A stretch of 64,000 nt of DNA, from the NCBI GenBank assembly GCA_050180705.1, contig JBFXDX010000017.1:31372-95371 (forward strand). Direction: 5' to 3'. This document shows, piece by piece, positions 8,450 to 16,370 of the stretch. Numbering within the stretch: position 1 is the stretch's first letter; every line of letters begins with the position of its first letter. Made by a program: the position numbers and the translations under genes. The stretch is from SB25 sp050180705 (GTDB lineage Bacteria; Bacteroidota; Bacteroidia; Bacteroidales; Tenuifilaceae). The notes under the pieces were generated by a model. That model had not been told where the DNA came from. It ran no database searches and saw only the letters and a list, made by a program, of their open reading frames with translations.

Positions 8450-9574
8450 ATGAGTATAGAGATTGTAAAAGTTGAGACACAAAAGGATTTAAAGCAATTT
8501 ATTTATTTGCCATCTAAACTTCACAAGGAACATAAAAATTGGGTTCCTCCTTTATATTTCGAAGAATGGCTTTACTATAATTCAAAGAAGAATAAGTCGT
8601 ATAGGTATTGCGATACTGTCCAGTTTTTGGCAGTTCAAGATGGTGAGCCCGTTGGTCGAATTATGGGAATTATCAACAAAAAGTACAATGAGGATCACGG
8701 AGAGGAGACTGCTCGCTTTTGCCATTGGGAGTCAATCAACGATATTAGTGTAGCGAGTAAATTGCTTAATGCAGTTGAGGTTTGGGCCAAAGAGCATGGC
8801 ATGAAAAGGATCATTGGTCCCATGGGGTTTTCAGACAAAGATCCACAAGGATTGCTAATTGAAGGTTTTGATGAACCTATGGTAATTTCCTCGAATTGTA
8901 ATTTTGCGTATCAGGTTGATTTAATGGAACAGATGTCATATTGTAAGGATGTCGATTTGGTGGTCTATAAAGTTCCTGTGCCAAAGGAATTGCCCGATTT
9001 CTATAGGCGAATTCTCGATCGGGTTAAACGAAATGCCAAAGGATATAGAATGATTAATATTAAAAATAGGAGAGAAATAAAGCCTTGGATTCGACCTGTT
9101 CTAACTTTAGTAAACGAAACTTTTATAGATATCTATGGGTTTAATCAGATGGAACCCGACGAAATGGATGAGTTTGCAAAAAGGTACTTGGCAATTCTCG
9201 ACCCTCGTTTTATCAAGATTATTGTGAACTCTGAAAATAATGTAATTGCATTTATTTTAGGAATACCAGACATTAGCCAAGGGATTCAAAAGAGTAAGGG
9301 CCATGTTTTTCCGTTTGGCTTTTTACATATTTTATTTTCAGCACGAAAATCGAGGATGCTTAGTCTACTTTTAGGTGCAATTCATCCTAGTTACAGAAAT
9401 TTAGGGTTCGATACTTGGATGGGAGCCGAAATGCTATACGAAGCGCAAAAAGCAGGTTTAACAAGTATTGATAGCCATTTGGAACTTGAAACTAATCTTA
9501 AAATGCGGGCAGAAATGGAAAAAATGGGTGGTGAGATTTATAAACGTTACCGAATTTTCCAGAAATCATTATAA
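8450..9574 (+). CDS. GNAT-like acyltransferase family protein, substrate unknown
   Basis: A 374-residue soluble protein related to uncharacterised N-acetyltransferase-like proteins. The first half has a GNAT-like strand and motif (FLAVQDGEPVGRIMGIINKK), the second half a weaker second copy (IVNSENNVIAFILGIPD; IHPSYRNLGFDTWMGAEML), suggesting a tandem GNAT fold. No pathway context is visible: it stands alone between two terminators. Acyl transfer is inferred from fold only; the acceptor is unknown. Confidence 0.7.
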   Translation: MSIEIVKVETQKDLKQFIYLPSKLHKEHKNWVPPLYFEEWLYYNSKKNKSYRYCDTVQFLAVQDGEPVGRIMGIINKKYNEDHGEETARFCHWESINDISVASKLLNAVEVWAKEHGMKRIIGPMGFSDKDPQGLLIEGFDEPMVISSNCNFAYQVDLMEQMSYCKDVDLVVYKVPVPKELPDFYRRILDRVKRNAKGYRMINIKNRREIKPWIRPVLTLVNETFIDIYGFNQMEPDEMDEFAKRYLAILDPRFIKIIVNSENNVIAFILGIPDISQGIQKSKGHVFPFGFLHILFSARKSRMLSLLLGAIHPSYRNLGFDTWMGAEMLYEAQKAGLTSIDSHLELETNLKMRAEMEKMGGEIYKRYRIFQKSL

Positions 9575-9589
9575 AAAGACTTCTAAATA

Positions 9590-9623
9590 AAACGAGGATT
9601 TTCATTGCTGAAGATCCTCGTTT
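9590..9623. terminator. Bidirectional terminator between convergent genes
   Basis: AAACGAGGAT (9590-9599) and ATCCTCGTTT (9614-9623) are perfect inverted copies with a 14-nt loop, with A/T flanks usable in both directions. It lies between the GNAT-like gene and the STAS gene. Confidence 0.75.
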
Positions 9624-9639
9624 CGTATGTTCTCAGAGA

Positions 9640-9972
9640 CTAAAAACTTTTAACGCAGTCTTCAACACTCTCTCGAATGTCGAATACGCTTTGGAGTTGA
9701 AGTAATTTAATCAGTTCCATTACTTCGGGGGTAATATTGCATAACTTTAATCCCGAATAGTTGTTCTTGCAATGCCTTAAAACCGAAAGCAACATGCCAA
9801 AGCCTGTACTGTCAATATAGTTGATACCATTTAAATTGAGAGTCACCTTTGAATTAGGAGTAATAAGCTTAATGATTTCGGCTTTAATTTTCTGAGTAAC
9901 GGTAACATTTAACTTATTATCGTTTGTAAATGATATTACCATTACATCGCCTATTTTTTCAAAGTTTATCAT
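9640..9972 (-). CDS. STAS-domain anti-sigma factor antagonist-like protein
   Basis: A 110-residue single STAS domain. The phosphorylatable serine motif is present (INYIDSTGFGMLL), as in SpoIIAA/RsbV-type antagonists, so it probably switches a partner-binding state by Ser phosphorylation. The Hpt gene is 18 bp upstream in the same direction and the two form an operon. No anti-sigma kinase or PP2C phosphatase is in the window, so the partner is unknown. Confidence 0.87.
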   Translation of the reverse strand: MINFEKIGDVMVISFTNDNKLNVTVTQKIKAEIIKLITPNSKVTLNLNGINYIDSTGFGMLLSVLRHCKNNYSGLKLCNITPEVMELIKLLQLQSVFDIRESVEDCVKSF

Positions 9973-9990
9973 ATGGTTAATTTTTTATGG

Positions 9991-10368
9991 TTAAATACTT
10001 TGAAGTATGTCATTTAATTCACTAACAGCTTCGGTCGATATTCTTTTAAAACGTTCGATAAATTCAGGGTATTTCTGGGTGTCTTTTTTATCCTGAGCGA
10101 GTAGTTCTAGTTTCTTCATGTCCGAGGATAACTCACTAATTCCCATCATTGCCACAGAACTTTTTATTTTATGTGCCAATTTACCGAGCGAAGTAAAATC
10201 CTCGTTCTTGTAGTAGAAATCTAATTGTTCGGAGAAAACAGGGATTTGGCTAATAAAAAGAAATATTAGGTCGCGCATCAGATCACTACTTCCTTCCGAA
10301 ATCTCTTTAAGTACATCAAGATTTACATGTTTGTACCCACTCATGGCTATATTTTGCAGTTCGGTCAT
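9991..10368 (-). CDS. Histidine phosphotransfer (Hpt) domain protein
   Basis: A small all-helical Hpt protein with the phosphoacceptor motif LAHKIKSSVAMMGI. It would relay phosphate between hybrid kinases and receivers. The frame is open to an ATG at 10401, but that codon lies within the -7 element TATATTTG (10406-10399), so the start is placed at the ATG at 10368 (125 residues); the ATG at 10344 (MSGYKH) is a possible alternative. First gene of a two-gene operon with the STAS protein, a combination suggesting a shared phosphorelay or partner switch. Confidence 0.83.
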   Translation of the reverse strand: MTELQNIAMSGYKHVNLDVLKEISEGSSDLMRDLIFLFISQIPVFSEQLDFYYKNEDFTSLGKLAHKIKSSVAMMGISELSSDMKKLELLAQDKKDTQKYPEFIERFKRISTEAVSELNDILQSI

Positions 10369-10398
10369 GTAAGATATATCAATAAAATTAAATATAAC

Positions 10399-10406
10399 CA
10401 AATATA
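10399..10406 (-). promoter_or_regulatory. -7 element of Hpt/STAS operon
   Basis: Read leftward the sequence is TATATTTG, an exact TAnnTTTG. No -33 TTG is seen at 19-21 bp. Confidence 0.45.
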
Positions 10407-10639
10407 GAAAAAATTACTTGGAGATACTAAAATCAAGATGGAATTCTTTTCTCTAAGTTTGTATTTTGATAAACTAAAGGAAATTAGAAATTGATCAGAA
10501 ATTGATACCGTATCGCATTGTTTTTCTTAAGCATTATAATATGTTGTTTCATGTTTGATGCCTATAATATAATGTTAAAAAACACATCAATCGTTTTCAA
10601 CAAATAGATTCACAACGAATAACCTACAAATAAAAACAC

Positions 10640-10647
10640 TAGTTTTG
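10640..10647 (+). promoter_or_regulatory. -7 element of gcvT
   Basis: TAGTTTTG matches TAnnTTTG exactly and overlaps the upstream in-frame ATG at 10645, which argues for the ATG at 10684 as the gcvT start. No clear -33 box is seen. Confidence 0.45.
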
Positions 10648-10683
10648 CATAAATCTTTATTAGTAAACTTATACTATTCTACA

Positions 10684-11790
10684 ATGAAAAATACAGCATT
10701 TACAAAGTATCACATTGAACTTGGGGCTCGTATGGCTCCATTTGCTGGCTATAATATGCCTATCGAATACACTGGTATTAACGATGAACATATTGCAGTC
10801 AGAGAGAAAGTTGGTGTTTTCGATGTATCACATATGGGCGAGGTTTGGGTAAAAGGTCCAAAAGCATTGGATTTTCTTCAAACTATTACTAGCAACGATG
10901 TATCTGCACTACACGATGGTAAAGTTCAGTACAGCTGTTTTCCTAATGGAAAAGGCGGTATTGTTGATGACCTTTTGGTTTACCGTGTGAATGCCGAAAC
11001 CTACTTCTTGGTTATTAATGCTGCTAATATTGATAAGGACTGGAATTGGATTTGCGAGCAAGGTAAAAAGTTTGGATTTACTCCTGGCAAGGAAATTTAT
11101 AATGCTTCCGAAGAGTTTGCACAGTTGGCTATTCAAGGTCCTCTTGCATTAAAAGCTATGCAGAAGTTAACATCGGACAATGTTGTTGATATGGAGTACT
11201 ACACATTCAAGAAAATTCCTTTTGCTGGTATCAAGGAGGTTATTTTCTCAACAACGGGTTATACCGGTGCAGGTGGTTGCGAAATTTACTGCGCTAACGA
11301 GGATGCTGATAAACTTTGGAAGGCTGTTTTTGAGGCTGGTGCTGAGTTTGGAATTAAGCCTATTGGTTTAGGTGCTCGCGATACGCTTCGTCTTGAGGTT
11401 GGTTTCTGCCTATACGGTAACGACATTAACGACGAAACTTCGGCTATTGAGGCTGGCTTGGGTTGGATAACCAAGTTTGTTGATGGCAAAAACTTTATCG
11501 ATCGCCCTCTTTGGGAAAAGCATAAAAGTGAAGGAACTGAGCGTAGACTTAAAGGATTCATAATGATTGACAGAGGTATTCCTCGTCAGCATTACCTAAT
11601 TTACGATGCTCAAGGAAACGAAATTGGAGAGGTTACTTCGGGTACAATGTCTCCTATGAGCAAGCAAGGTATTGGAATGGGATACGTTAAAAAAGGTTTT
11701 TGGAACGATGGTGCCGAGATATACATTGGTATCCGTGACAAGAAGGTAAAAGCAAAAATCGTAAAACCACCATTTCATTTAGCAAAATAA
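10684..11790 (+). CDS. gcvT: Glycine cleavage system T protein (aminomethyltransferase)
   Basis: A 368-residue GcvT. It releases ammonia from the aminomethyl-lipoyl H protein and passes the methylene group to tetrahydrofolate. The N-terminal PFAGYNMPIEYTGINDEH and FDVSHMGEV, and the later GLGARDTLRLEVGFCLYGND, are hallmark folate-binding and active-site segments; length is normal. The start is the ATG at 10684 because the upstream ATG at 10645 overlaps the -7 element. The other glycine cleavage genes are not in the window. Followed by a strong terminator. Confidence 0.96.
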   Translation: MKNTAFTKYHIELGARMAPFAGYNMPIEYTGINDEHIAVREKVGVFDVSHMGEVWVKGPKALDFLQTITSNDVSALHDGKVQYSCFPNGKGGIVDDLLVYRVNAETYFLVINAANIDKDWNWICEQGKKFGFTPGKEIYNASEEFAQLAIQGPLALKAMQKLTSDNVVDMEYYTFKKIPFAGIKEVIFSTTGYTGAGGCEIYCANEDADKLWKAVFEAGAEFGIKPIGLGARDTLRLEVGFCLYGNDINDETSAIEAGLGWITKFVDGKNFIDRPLWEKHKSEGTERRLKGFIMIDRGIPRQHYLIYDAQGNEIGEVTSGTMSPMSKQGIGMGYVKKGFWNDGAEIYIGIRDKKVKAKIVKPPFHLAK

Positions 11791-11811
11791 ATGTTGATCA
11801 AATAGATTGAG

Positions 11812-11839
11812 GGCTAGTCGAAAACGACTAGCCTTTTTT
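11812..11839 (+). terminator. Rho-independent terminator of gcvT
   Basis: GGCTAGTCG, AAAA loop, CGACTAGCC (11812-11833), followed by TTTTTT. Confidence 0.92.
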
Positions 11840-12000
11840 GTAGTATTAAACGTGAGCAATTTTATTCTTGAGTTAATTTTAGGATAGTGGTAATAATTTT
11901 AAATAATTTCTCGATAAAGTGACATTATATTTTAAAAATATTTAATTTTAAGTAATAAAATATAAATCAAAAAAAATAATAGGCTTGTTTTAATAGTTCT

Positions 12001-14034
12001 ATGAATGTCAAAAGTGTACATTGCTATATAAGAAAAAGTTTCTTTATAGAATATCTTTTATCCCTTTTAGTGCTTTTTTCTTGCCAGAATATTGATTTAA
12101 AGAGAGCTTCAAACCAGTCAGCATTGGATTCGCTCGAGAGTCTTGCTTCCGATTCTATTAATACAAATATAGGATATTCAATAGATCAGTGGAGCAAGGC
12201 TATTAAACTTACTCCAGATAGCCTTAGATATTACCAAATATACTCTGCAATAATGTCTGGCTATATGCGGTTAAGTGAGTTCGATACTGCTAAAAGTATG
12301 GCTCAACGATTGATCCAATTCTGCCAAAACCGGCCAACCGATTCTGCTACAAATTCAATTTTAGGCGATACCTATAACTGCTTGGGTATATACTATAGTA
12401 ATAAGCGTAATATCGACTCGGCGGTTGCTTGCTATAAAAAAGCGATTGAGTATGTTGGATATTCTTCCAAACCGGCTCAAATTGTTAATATCTACATTAA
12501 TGTGGCCGATGTATATACCCAAAAAAGCGATTATGTGAATAGTGTTTACTACTTCAGAAAAGCTCTTGGCGTAAGCGATTCGTTACAGGTCACAGATCAA
12601 TTCCGATTTCCAATTTATTTTGGGTTAGGACAGGCCTATTTTGGCATTGGAGAATACGACTTATCCGACAAATACTTTAGAGAAGCAGAAGTTGAATTGG
12701 ATAATCGTACATTGAGCGAGAAATTTACGTTTTGCAACAATCGGGGAAACTATTACTTCTACAAAGGCGAATATGCTAATGCTTTACCATGGTTTCAGAA
12801 GGCCAGAGCCTTAGTTTTGCCGCGAGGGTATAAATTTCATATAAGTTTGTGTGATGGGAATCTTGGAGATATATACTGCAAGTTAAACCAGTTCGACTCA
12901 GCGCATTATTATCTCGATAATAGTTATACTTATTTCAAGTCCATAAACCATTATGTATTTTTATATTATATAGCCACTGTAAATGCTGAGTTGGCTTTAA
13001 AGCAGAAGAATACAGTCCTCGCCAAACAATGGATTCTCCAATACTATAAAACAGAAGGTGTCGATCCGCAGATTATTGCTCTCAGAAATAAACTTATACA
13101 GCAGTATTACTATAAGGTAGCCAATTATAGGCAAGCTTACGATTACTTGCTGCGCAATGTACAAATAGATGATTCAATCCGATCTGATAGGGTGAAGAGT
13201 CGAATTGCAGAGTTAGACATGCGTTACAGGCAGGATACTACTTTGTTACGTAAGAATATTGTTATTCATGAGCAGCAAAGCGATTTGGAGTATCTTAGGG
13301 TGACTAAGCATTTTTGGATTTCTATATTTGTAATCTTACTATTAGTATCCTTCTTCATTATTTTGTATGCAAGGAAAAAGAACGATCTGCTTCAACTAAA
13401 ACATCTGAACCAGATTTCGAAATTAAGGATGGAGAGCGTAAGAAATCGTATATCGCCACACTTCGTATTTAATGTACTAAATCACGAAATAATTTCGGAG
13501 AAGGATGATACCGAAAGATTTGAACTAAGAGCTTTGGTTAAACTTTTACGCCATAGCTTGGAAGTGACAGAAAACCTTTGTGTTTCGTTAAGCAAGGAGC
13601 TGGATTTTGTAAGAACCTACATCGACATTGAGCAAAAAAGTTTAGGTGATGATTTTTCGCTACAATGGAATATCGATGAGGCAATTGATGGCAATGTAAT
13701 TATGCTGCCATCAATGATAATTCAGATTCCCGTTGAGAACGCCATTAAGCATGCATTACGCGGAAAAAATGGCAAAAAGGAGTTATGTGTTGAAGCAATT
13801 ACGAAAAATGATGGAGTATCAATAACAATCTCCGATAACGGTGTTGGCTTCAATCGAACTCCAGCCGAGAGAAAAGGCACTGGTACTGGGCTGAAGGTGA
13901 TATATCAAACTATAGAACTTTTAAATGCTAAAAATGAGGCAAAAATAGAATTCACTATTTCTTCGGTTGACAATTCTAATGGAGGAACTAGGGTTTCTAT
14001 ATATATACCCGAAAATTATTCGTACGAGATGTAA
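12001..14034 (+). CDS. TPR-containing LytS-type sensor histidine kinase
   Basis: A 677-residue membrane kinase. The N-terminus has a hydrophobic segment ending LLVLFSC with Cys28, which could be a lipoprotein or ordinary signal peptide. Tetratricopeptide repeats fill about residues 65-400. One TM segment is at about 437-459 (FWISIFVILLLVSFFIILYA). The kinase core is of the LytS/YehU His_kinase type, with His487 in RNRISPHFVFNVLN, an N box near IQIPVENAIKHAL and G box near DNGVGF. The LytTR regulator follows 11 bp after the stop, so this is a cognate pair. Extracytoplasmic TPRs suggest sensing through a protein or peptide partner. Confidence 0.9.
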   Translation: MNVKSVHCYIRKSFFIEYLLSLLVLFSCQNIDLKRASNQSALDSLESLASDSINTNIGYSIDQWSKAIKLTPDSLRYYQIYSAIMSGYMRLSEFDTAKSMAQRLIQFCQNRPTDSATNSILGDTYNCLGIYYSNKRNIDSAVACYKKAIEYVGYSSKPAQIVNIYINVADVYTQKSDYVNSVYYFRKALGVSDSLQVTDQFRFPIYFGLGQAYFGIGEYDLSDKYFREAEVELDNRTLSEKFTFCNNRGNYYFYKGEYANALPWFQKARALVLPRGYKFHISLCDGNLGDIYCKLNQFDSAHYYLDNSYTYFKSINHYVFLYYIATVNAELALKQKNTVLAKQWILQYYKTEGVDPQIIALRNKLIQQYYYKVANYRQAYDYLLRNVQIDDSIRSDRVKSRIAELDMRYRQDTTLLRKNIVIHEQQSDLEYLRVTKHFWISIFVILLLVSFFIILYARKKNDLLQLKHLNQISKLRMESVRNRISPHFVFNVLNHEIISEKDDTERFELRALVKLLRHSLEVTENLCVSLSKELDFVRTYIDIEQKSLGDDFSLQWNIDEAIDGNVIMLPSMIIQIPVENAIKHALRGKNGKKELCVEAITKNDGVSITISDNGVGFNRTPAERKGTGTGLKVIYQTIELLNAKNEAKIEFTISSVDNSNGGTRVSIYIPENYSYEM

Positions 14035-14045
14035 TTTAGTAAAGC

Positions 14046-14804
14046 ATGGATCAAAGAATAGATACTGTTATTGTTGATGACGATGCATTGTGCATTAGCT
14101 GCCTTTTAGATTCCCTTTCTACCTACAGCAATGTAAATGTAGCAGGAACTGCACGAACGGCTGCGGCCGGTAAAGACTTAATTCTTAAATGTAAGCCATC
14201 GCTTGTGTTTTTAGATGTTGAGTTGCTCGATATGACTGGGTTAGAGCTGTTGCGAGAGTTGAATGATATAGTAAACTGGCCCATGCAGGTGGTATTTTAT
14301 ACTGCGTACGACAAGTATCTGCTCGATGCGCTTCGTGAGTCGGCATTCGATTTTATGCTAAAGCCATTTAATCAGGAAGAGCTAAATCAGGTCATGGAAC
14401 GTTTCTTTGCGAGCATGTCGCGAAAAAGACCAAGTTTTCACGATGAAGTAAATAGGTTGTTACCAACCACATCTGTTATAATGGTTACAACCATCGATGG
14501 TTTCAGAATGCTACACGTTAATCAGGTGGGATATTTCCGGTATTCAAACGATAAGAAACGCTGGATTGTCTTGCTTTCTGATTTAACCGAGGTGCACCTA
14601 AAGAAAAATACGATAGCCCGCGATATTTTAAAGTATTCCGATTCGTTTATGCAGATTAACCGCGATCAAATAATCAATATATTCCATCTATCCATGGTCA
14701 AAGGGCGGGAGTGCATTCTTTACCCGCCGTTCGATAAGGCATCGGGTTTAATCGCCAGCAGTAGTTTCATTGGGCAATTGCAGGAACGCTTTAGTTTGAT
14801 TTAA
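14046..14804 (+). CDS. LytTR-family response regulator
   Basis: A 252-residue regulator: receiver domain (about 5-125, phosphoacceptor Asp57 in VFLDVELLDMTG) and C-terminal LytTR DNA-binding domain (about 150-250; a typical ending around INRDQIINIFHLSMVKGREC). LytTR proteins such as AgrA bind pairs of short direct repeats spaced about two helical turns. Directly after this gene lies a four-unit 21-bp repeat array (14815-14898), and a matching array precedes the HD-IF2B gene at 57027. These are the best candidates for its operators. Cotranscribed with the TPR kinase. Confidence 0.93.
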   Translation: MDQRIDTVIVDDDALCISCLLDSLSTYSNVNVAGTARTAAAGKDLILKCKPSLVFLDVELLDMTGLELLRELNDIVNWPMQVVFYTAYDKYLLDALRESAFDFMLKPFNQEELNQVMERFFASMSRKRPSFHDEVNRLLPTTSVIMVTTIDGFRMLHVNQVGYFRYSNDKKRWIVLLSDLTEVHLKKNTIARDILKYSDSFMQINRDQIINIFHLSMVKGRECILYPPFDKASGLIASSSFIGQLQERFSLI

Positions 14805-14814
14805 GAATCGTTTT

Positions 14815-14898
14815 GCTCAACCACGAATTTTGGTCATTCAGTTACGTTTTTTTGTAATTCAATCCCTCTTTTTGCAGATTCAGTAACTTCTGAATGAA
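14815..14898 (+). promoter_or_regulatory. Four-unit 21-bp direct-repeat array, likely LytTR operator
   Basis: Units start at 14815 (GCTCAACCACG), 14836 (ATTCAGTTACG), 14857 (ATTCAATCCCT) and 14878 (ATTCAGTAACT), each exactly 21 bp apart, with a T-rich second half (AATTTTGG, TTTTTTTG, CTTTTTG). The first three are the clearest. The last unit starts 28 bp before the TTG of the downstream promoter. A related array with the same geometry is at 56806-56889. Period and position fit LytTR activator sites; direct proof is lacking. Confidence 0.65.
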
Positions 14899-14905
14899 GG
14901 GTGTC

Positions 14906-14936
14906 TTGTTTTCGACAGCCGTAGCCTTTAACTTTG
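14906..14936 (+). promoter_or_regulatory. Promoter of the small zinc-ribbon gene
   Basis: TTG at 14906-14908, a 20-bp spacer and TAACTTTG at 14929-14936, a full match to the Bacteroidota consensus. It lies directly downstream of the 21-bp repeat array. Confidence 0.7.
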
Positions 14937-15006
14937 CCTTAATAAATTATTTCAAATCTTATTCGGGGCGCTACTAATAGTTAAACGAATAAATAAATTG
15001 AAGAAA

Positions 15007-15234
15007 ATGGGACAAGTTCAGGATTTGGAAGTTGTGGCAATACAGGGGGGCGATAGTGTGGAGTATAACCATCCATCCATTACCTACGTGGTGAAATGTG
15101 CTAAATGCGGTAATGTCGATTCCGAAAAGCGTACCATTTCGCTAACCCGTGGAGTTATTGAGGTAGCAACTGTAACGTGCGCTAAATGTGGCCATAGCCA
15201 GATGATTAAAATCCGATATCCTCGGAATAACTAG
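15007..15234 (+). CDS. Small zinc-ribbon protein of unknown function
   Basis: A 75-residue protein with two CxxC knuckles (VVKCAKCGNVDS and VTCAKCGHSQM) about 30 residues apart, so a zinc ribbon is likely. It has no signal peptide and no recognisable enzymatic motif. The frame opens at a TTG at 14998, but the ATG at 15007 is the natural start. Its promoter carries the four-unit 21-bp array, so it is a candidate target of the LytTR regulator just upstream. A strong terminator follows. A nucleic-acid or protein-binding role is possible but not shown. Confidence 0.75.
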   Translation: MGQVQDLEVVAIQGGDSVEYNHPSITYVVKCAKCGNVDSEKRTISLTRGVIEVATVTCAKCGHSQMIKIRYPRNN

Positions 15235-15258
15235 GTGAAACATGTATGTAAGGTTGTA

Positions 15259-15287
15259 AGGCGAAGCCATAAAGGCTTCGCCTTTTT
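15259..15287 (+). terminator. Rho-independent terminator of zinc-ribbon gene
   Basis: AGGCGAAGCC (15259-15268), loop ATAAA, GGCTTCGCCT (15274-15283), then TTTT. Confidence 0.92.
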
Positions 15288-15618
15288 GCGTAATGATCTT
15301 TCTGATTTTAGGTTTTAATAACAATAGATAAGTTCCTATATTATTAGGTTAAATCAATCGTAACGCTGCTAGATTCTACGAATGCAAGCAAGACATCCTA
15401 CCCAAAATCATTGTCGATTCGGTCTACTTTTTATCATTTATTAGAATATTGAATCATCTATATCCATATGTCTATCAATTTAAATTCTAAAAATTTATCC
15501 TAAAAACTTGCATTTTCGTTTTAGTTAAGCTAACTTGTTGTTGTAATCACTTTTAGTATATTTTAAAGGCTCCTTTTTTGTATTTGTCATAGTTTTTAAG
15601 GGTAATACGGCTCGGTTT

Positions 15619-15668
15619 AAATGCCGGGGATACCATTAAGGAAGAAATGGTTTTCTCCGGCATTTTTA
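15619..15668 (+). other. Repeat hairpin, unit 1
   Basis: AAATGCCGG and CCGGCATTT close a long stem extended by ACCATT/AATGGT, followed by TTTATTTT. It looks like a terminator, but the stem also contains the ATG of the small ORF at 15621. Confidence 0.5.
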
Positions 15669-15764
15669 TTTTCGGTAATCTCGAATTTCGTTTATACTGT
15701 TCTAGCGGGGGCTTTACTGGTTAATTTTCGTTACATGGATATCATCAAATTCAATTTAAATTAG
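15621..15764 (+). CDS. Putative 47-residue hydrophobic peptide, repeat unit 1
   Basis: The frame begins MPGIPLRKKWFSPAFLF and continues with a hydrophobic stretch to about residue 35 (SVISNFVYTVLAGALLV), ending IIKFNLN. The pattern, basic residues followed by one membrane-spanning segment in a tandem direct repeat, recalls type I toxin peptides such as the Ldr family, without sequence identity being claimed. The ATG lies in the stem of the hairpin at 15619-15668. No clear ribosome-binding site is visible. It could equally be a chance frame in a noncoding RNA. Confidence 0.25.
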   Translation: MPGIPLRKKWFSPAFLFSVISNFVYTVLAGALLVNFRYMDIIKFNLN

Positions 15765-15855
15765 TAAAAATTTATCCTGAAAACTTGCTTTTTCATTTAG
15801 ATTAAGTTAACTTGGTAATGCTTCTTGTATAATGTCATAATCTTTTTAAACTAGT

Positions 15856-15905
15856 AAATGCCGGGGATACCATTAAGGAAGAAATGGTTTTCTCCGGCAT
15901 TTTTA
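15856..15905 (+). other. Repeat hairpin, unit 2
   Basis: Same stem-loop as in unit 1, with an identical core from AAATGCCGG to CCGGCATTTTTATTTT. Confidence 0.5.
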
Positions 15906-16019
15906 TTTTCGGTAATCTCGAATCTCGTTTATACAGTTCTAGCGGAGGCGTTACTGGTTATTTTTCCGTTACATGAATATCATCAAATTTTGGTAGTTAC
16001 TACTACCGACATCTGGTAG
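15858..16019 (+). CDS. Putative 53-residue hydrophobic peptide, repeat unit 2
   Basis: Shares its first 22 residues with the unit 1 peptide, differs at F23L and G30E, and then diverges because of a one-base insertion; it runs into the 23-bp palindrome array and stops at 16017-16019. Two of the differences up to codon 35 are synonymous, too few to test selection. Existence as a gene is uncertain. Confidence 0.22.
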   Translation: MPGIPLRKKWFSPAFLFSVISNLVYTVLAEALLVIFPLHEYHQILVVTTTDIW

Positions 16020-16105
16020 CGATTACTACCGACACCCGGTAGTTACCACTACCGATACCTGGTAGTTAGTACTACCGATAATCGGTAGCGGGTACTACAG
16101 ATATT
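15991..16105. repeat. Five tandem 23-bp palindromic units
   Basis: Units start at 15991, 16014, 16037, 16060 and 16083, with no spacers. Units 1, 3 and 4 contain GGTAGTnnnnACTACC (6-bp stem, 4-nt loop); unit 2 is GGTAGCGATTACTACC, and unit 5 is degraded (GGTAGCGGGTACTACA). The block is inserted between long-repeat units 2 and 3. It is not a CRISPR: there is no unique spacer. A protein-binding array or a short palindromic repeat expanded in tandem fits. Confidence 0.85.
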
Positions 16106-16229
16106 TGCGTATATTATTTGTCTATCAATTTAAATTAGTAAAAATTTATCCTGAAAACTTGCTTTTTCATTTTGATTAAGTTAACTTGGTAATGCTTCTT
16201 GTGCGATGTCATAATCTTTTTAAACTAGT

Positions 16230-16279
16230 AAATGCCGGGGATACCATTAGCGATAGTGATTTTCTCCGGCATTTTTATT
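16230..16279 (+). other. Repeat hairpin, unit 3 (altered loop)
   Basis: The outer stem AAATGCCGG/CCGGCATTTTT is conserved, while the inner part is replaced (TTAGCGATAGTGATTTT instead of TTAAGGAAGAAATGGTTTT) and is one base shorter, which shifts the small reading frame. The hairpin is thus better conserved than the frame in this copy. Confidence 0.45.
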
Positions 16280-16370
16280 TTCGGTAATCTCGAATCTTGT
16301 ATATACAGTTCTAACGGGGAGCATTATTTGTTACGCTCCCATTACATAGATATTGCCAGAGTGAAAAGGC

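Larger units (their letters stand above)
15471..16360. repeat. Three long direct repeats in a gene-poor region
   Basis: Three related units begin at 15471, about 15747 and 16121. Each contains an AT-rich lead (TCAATTTAAATTAGTAAAAA, TTATCCTGAAAACTTGC), a segment TTAAGTTAACTTGGTAATGC or a variant, then a hairpin beginning AAATGCCGGGGATACCATT, then a tail CTCGAATCTCGTTTATACAG with variants. Lead-to-hairpin distance is 147 bp in unit 1 and 108 bp in units 2 and 3. Units 1 and 2 carry a short hydrophobic ORF, disrupted in unit 3. A 23-bp palindrome array sits between units 2 and 3. The region lies between the convergent zinc-ribbon gene and the membrane-protein gene. Tandem small RNA or type I toxin-like genes are possible. 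Confidence 0.8.

Noticed and set aside
14815..14898. Chance low-complexity T-rich DNA
   Set aside because: The exact 21-bp period, shared words and identical promoter spacing at a second locus make chance unlikely.
15991..16105. CRISPR array
   Set aside because: The 23-bp units are contiguous and palindromic with no unique spacers, and no cas genes are present.
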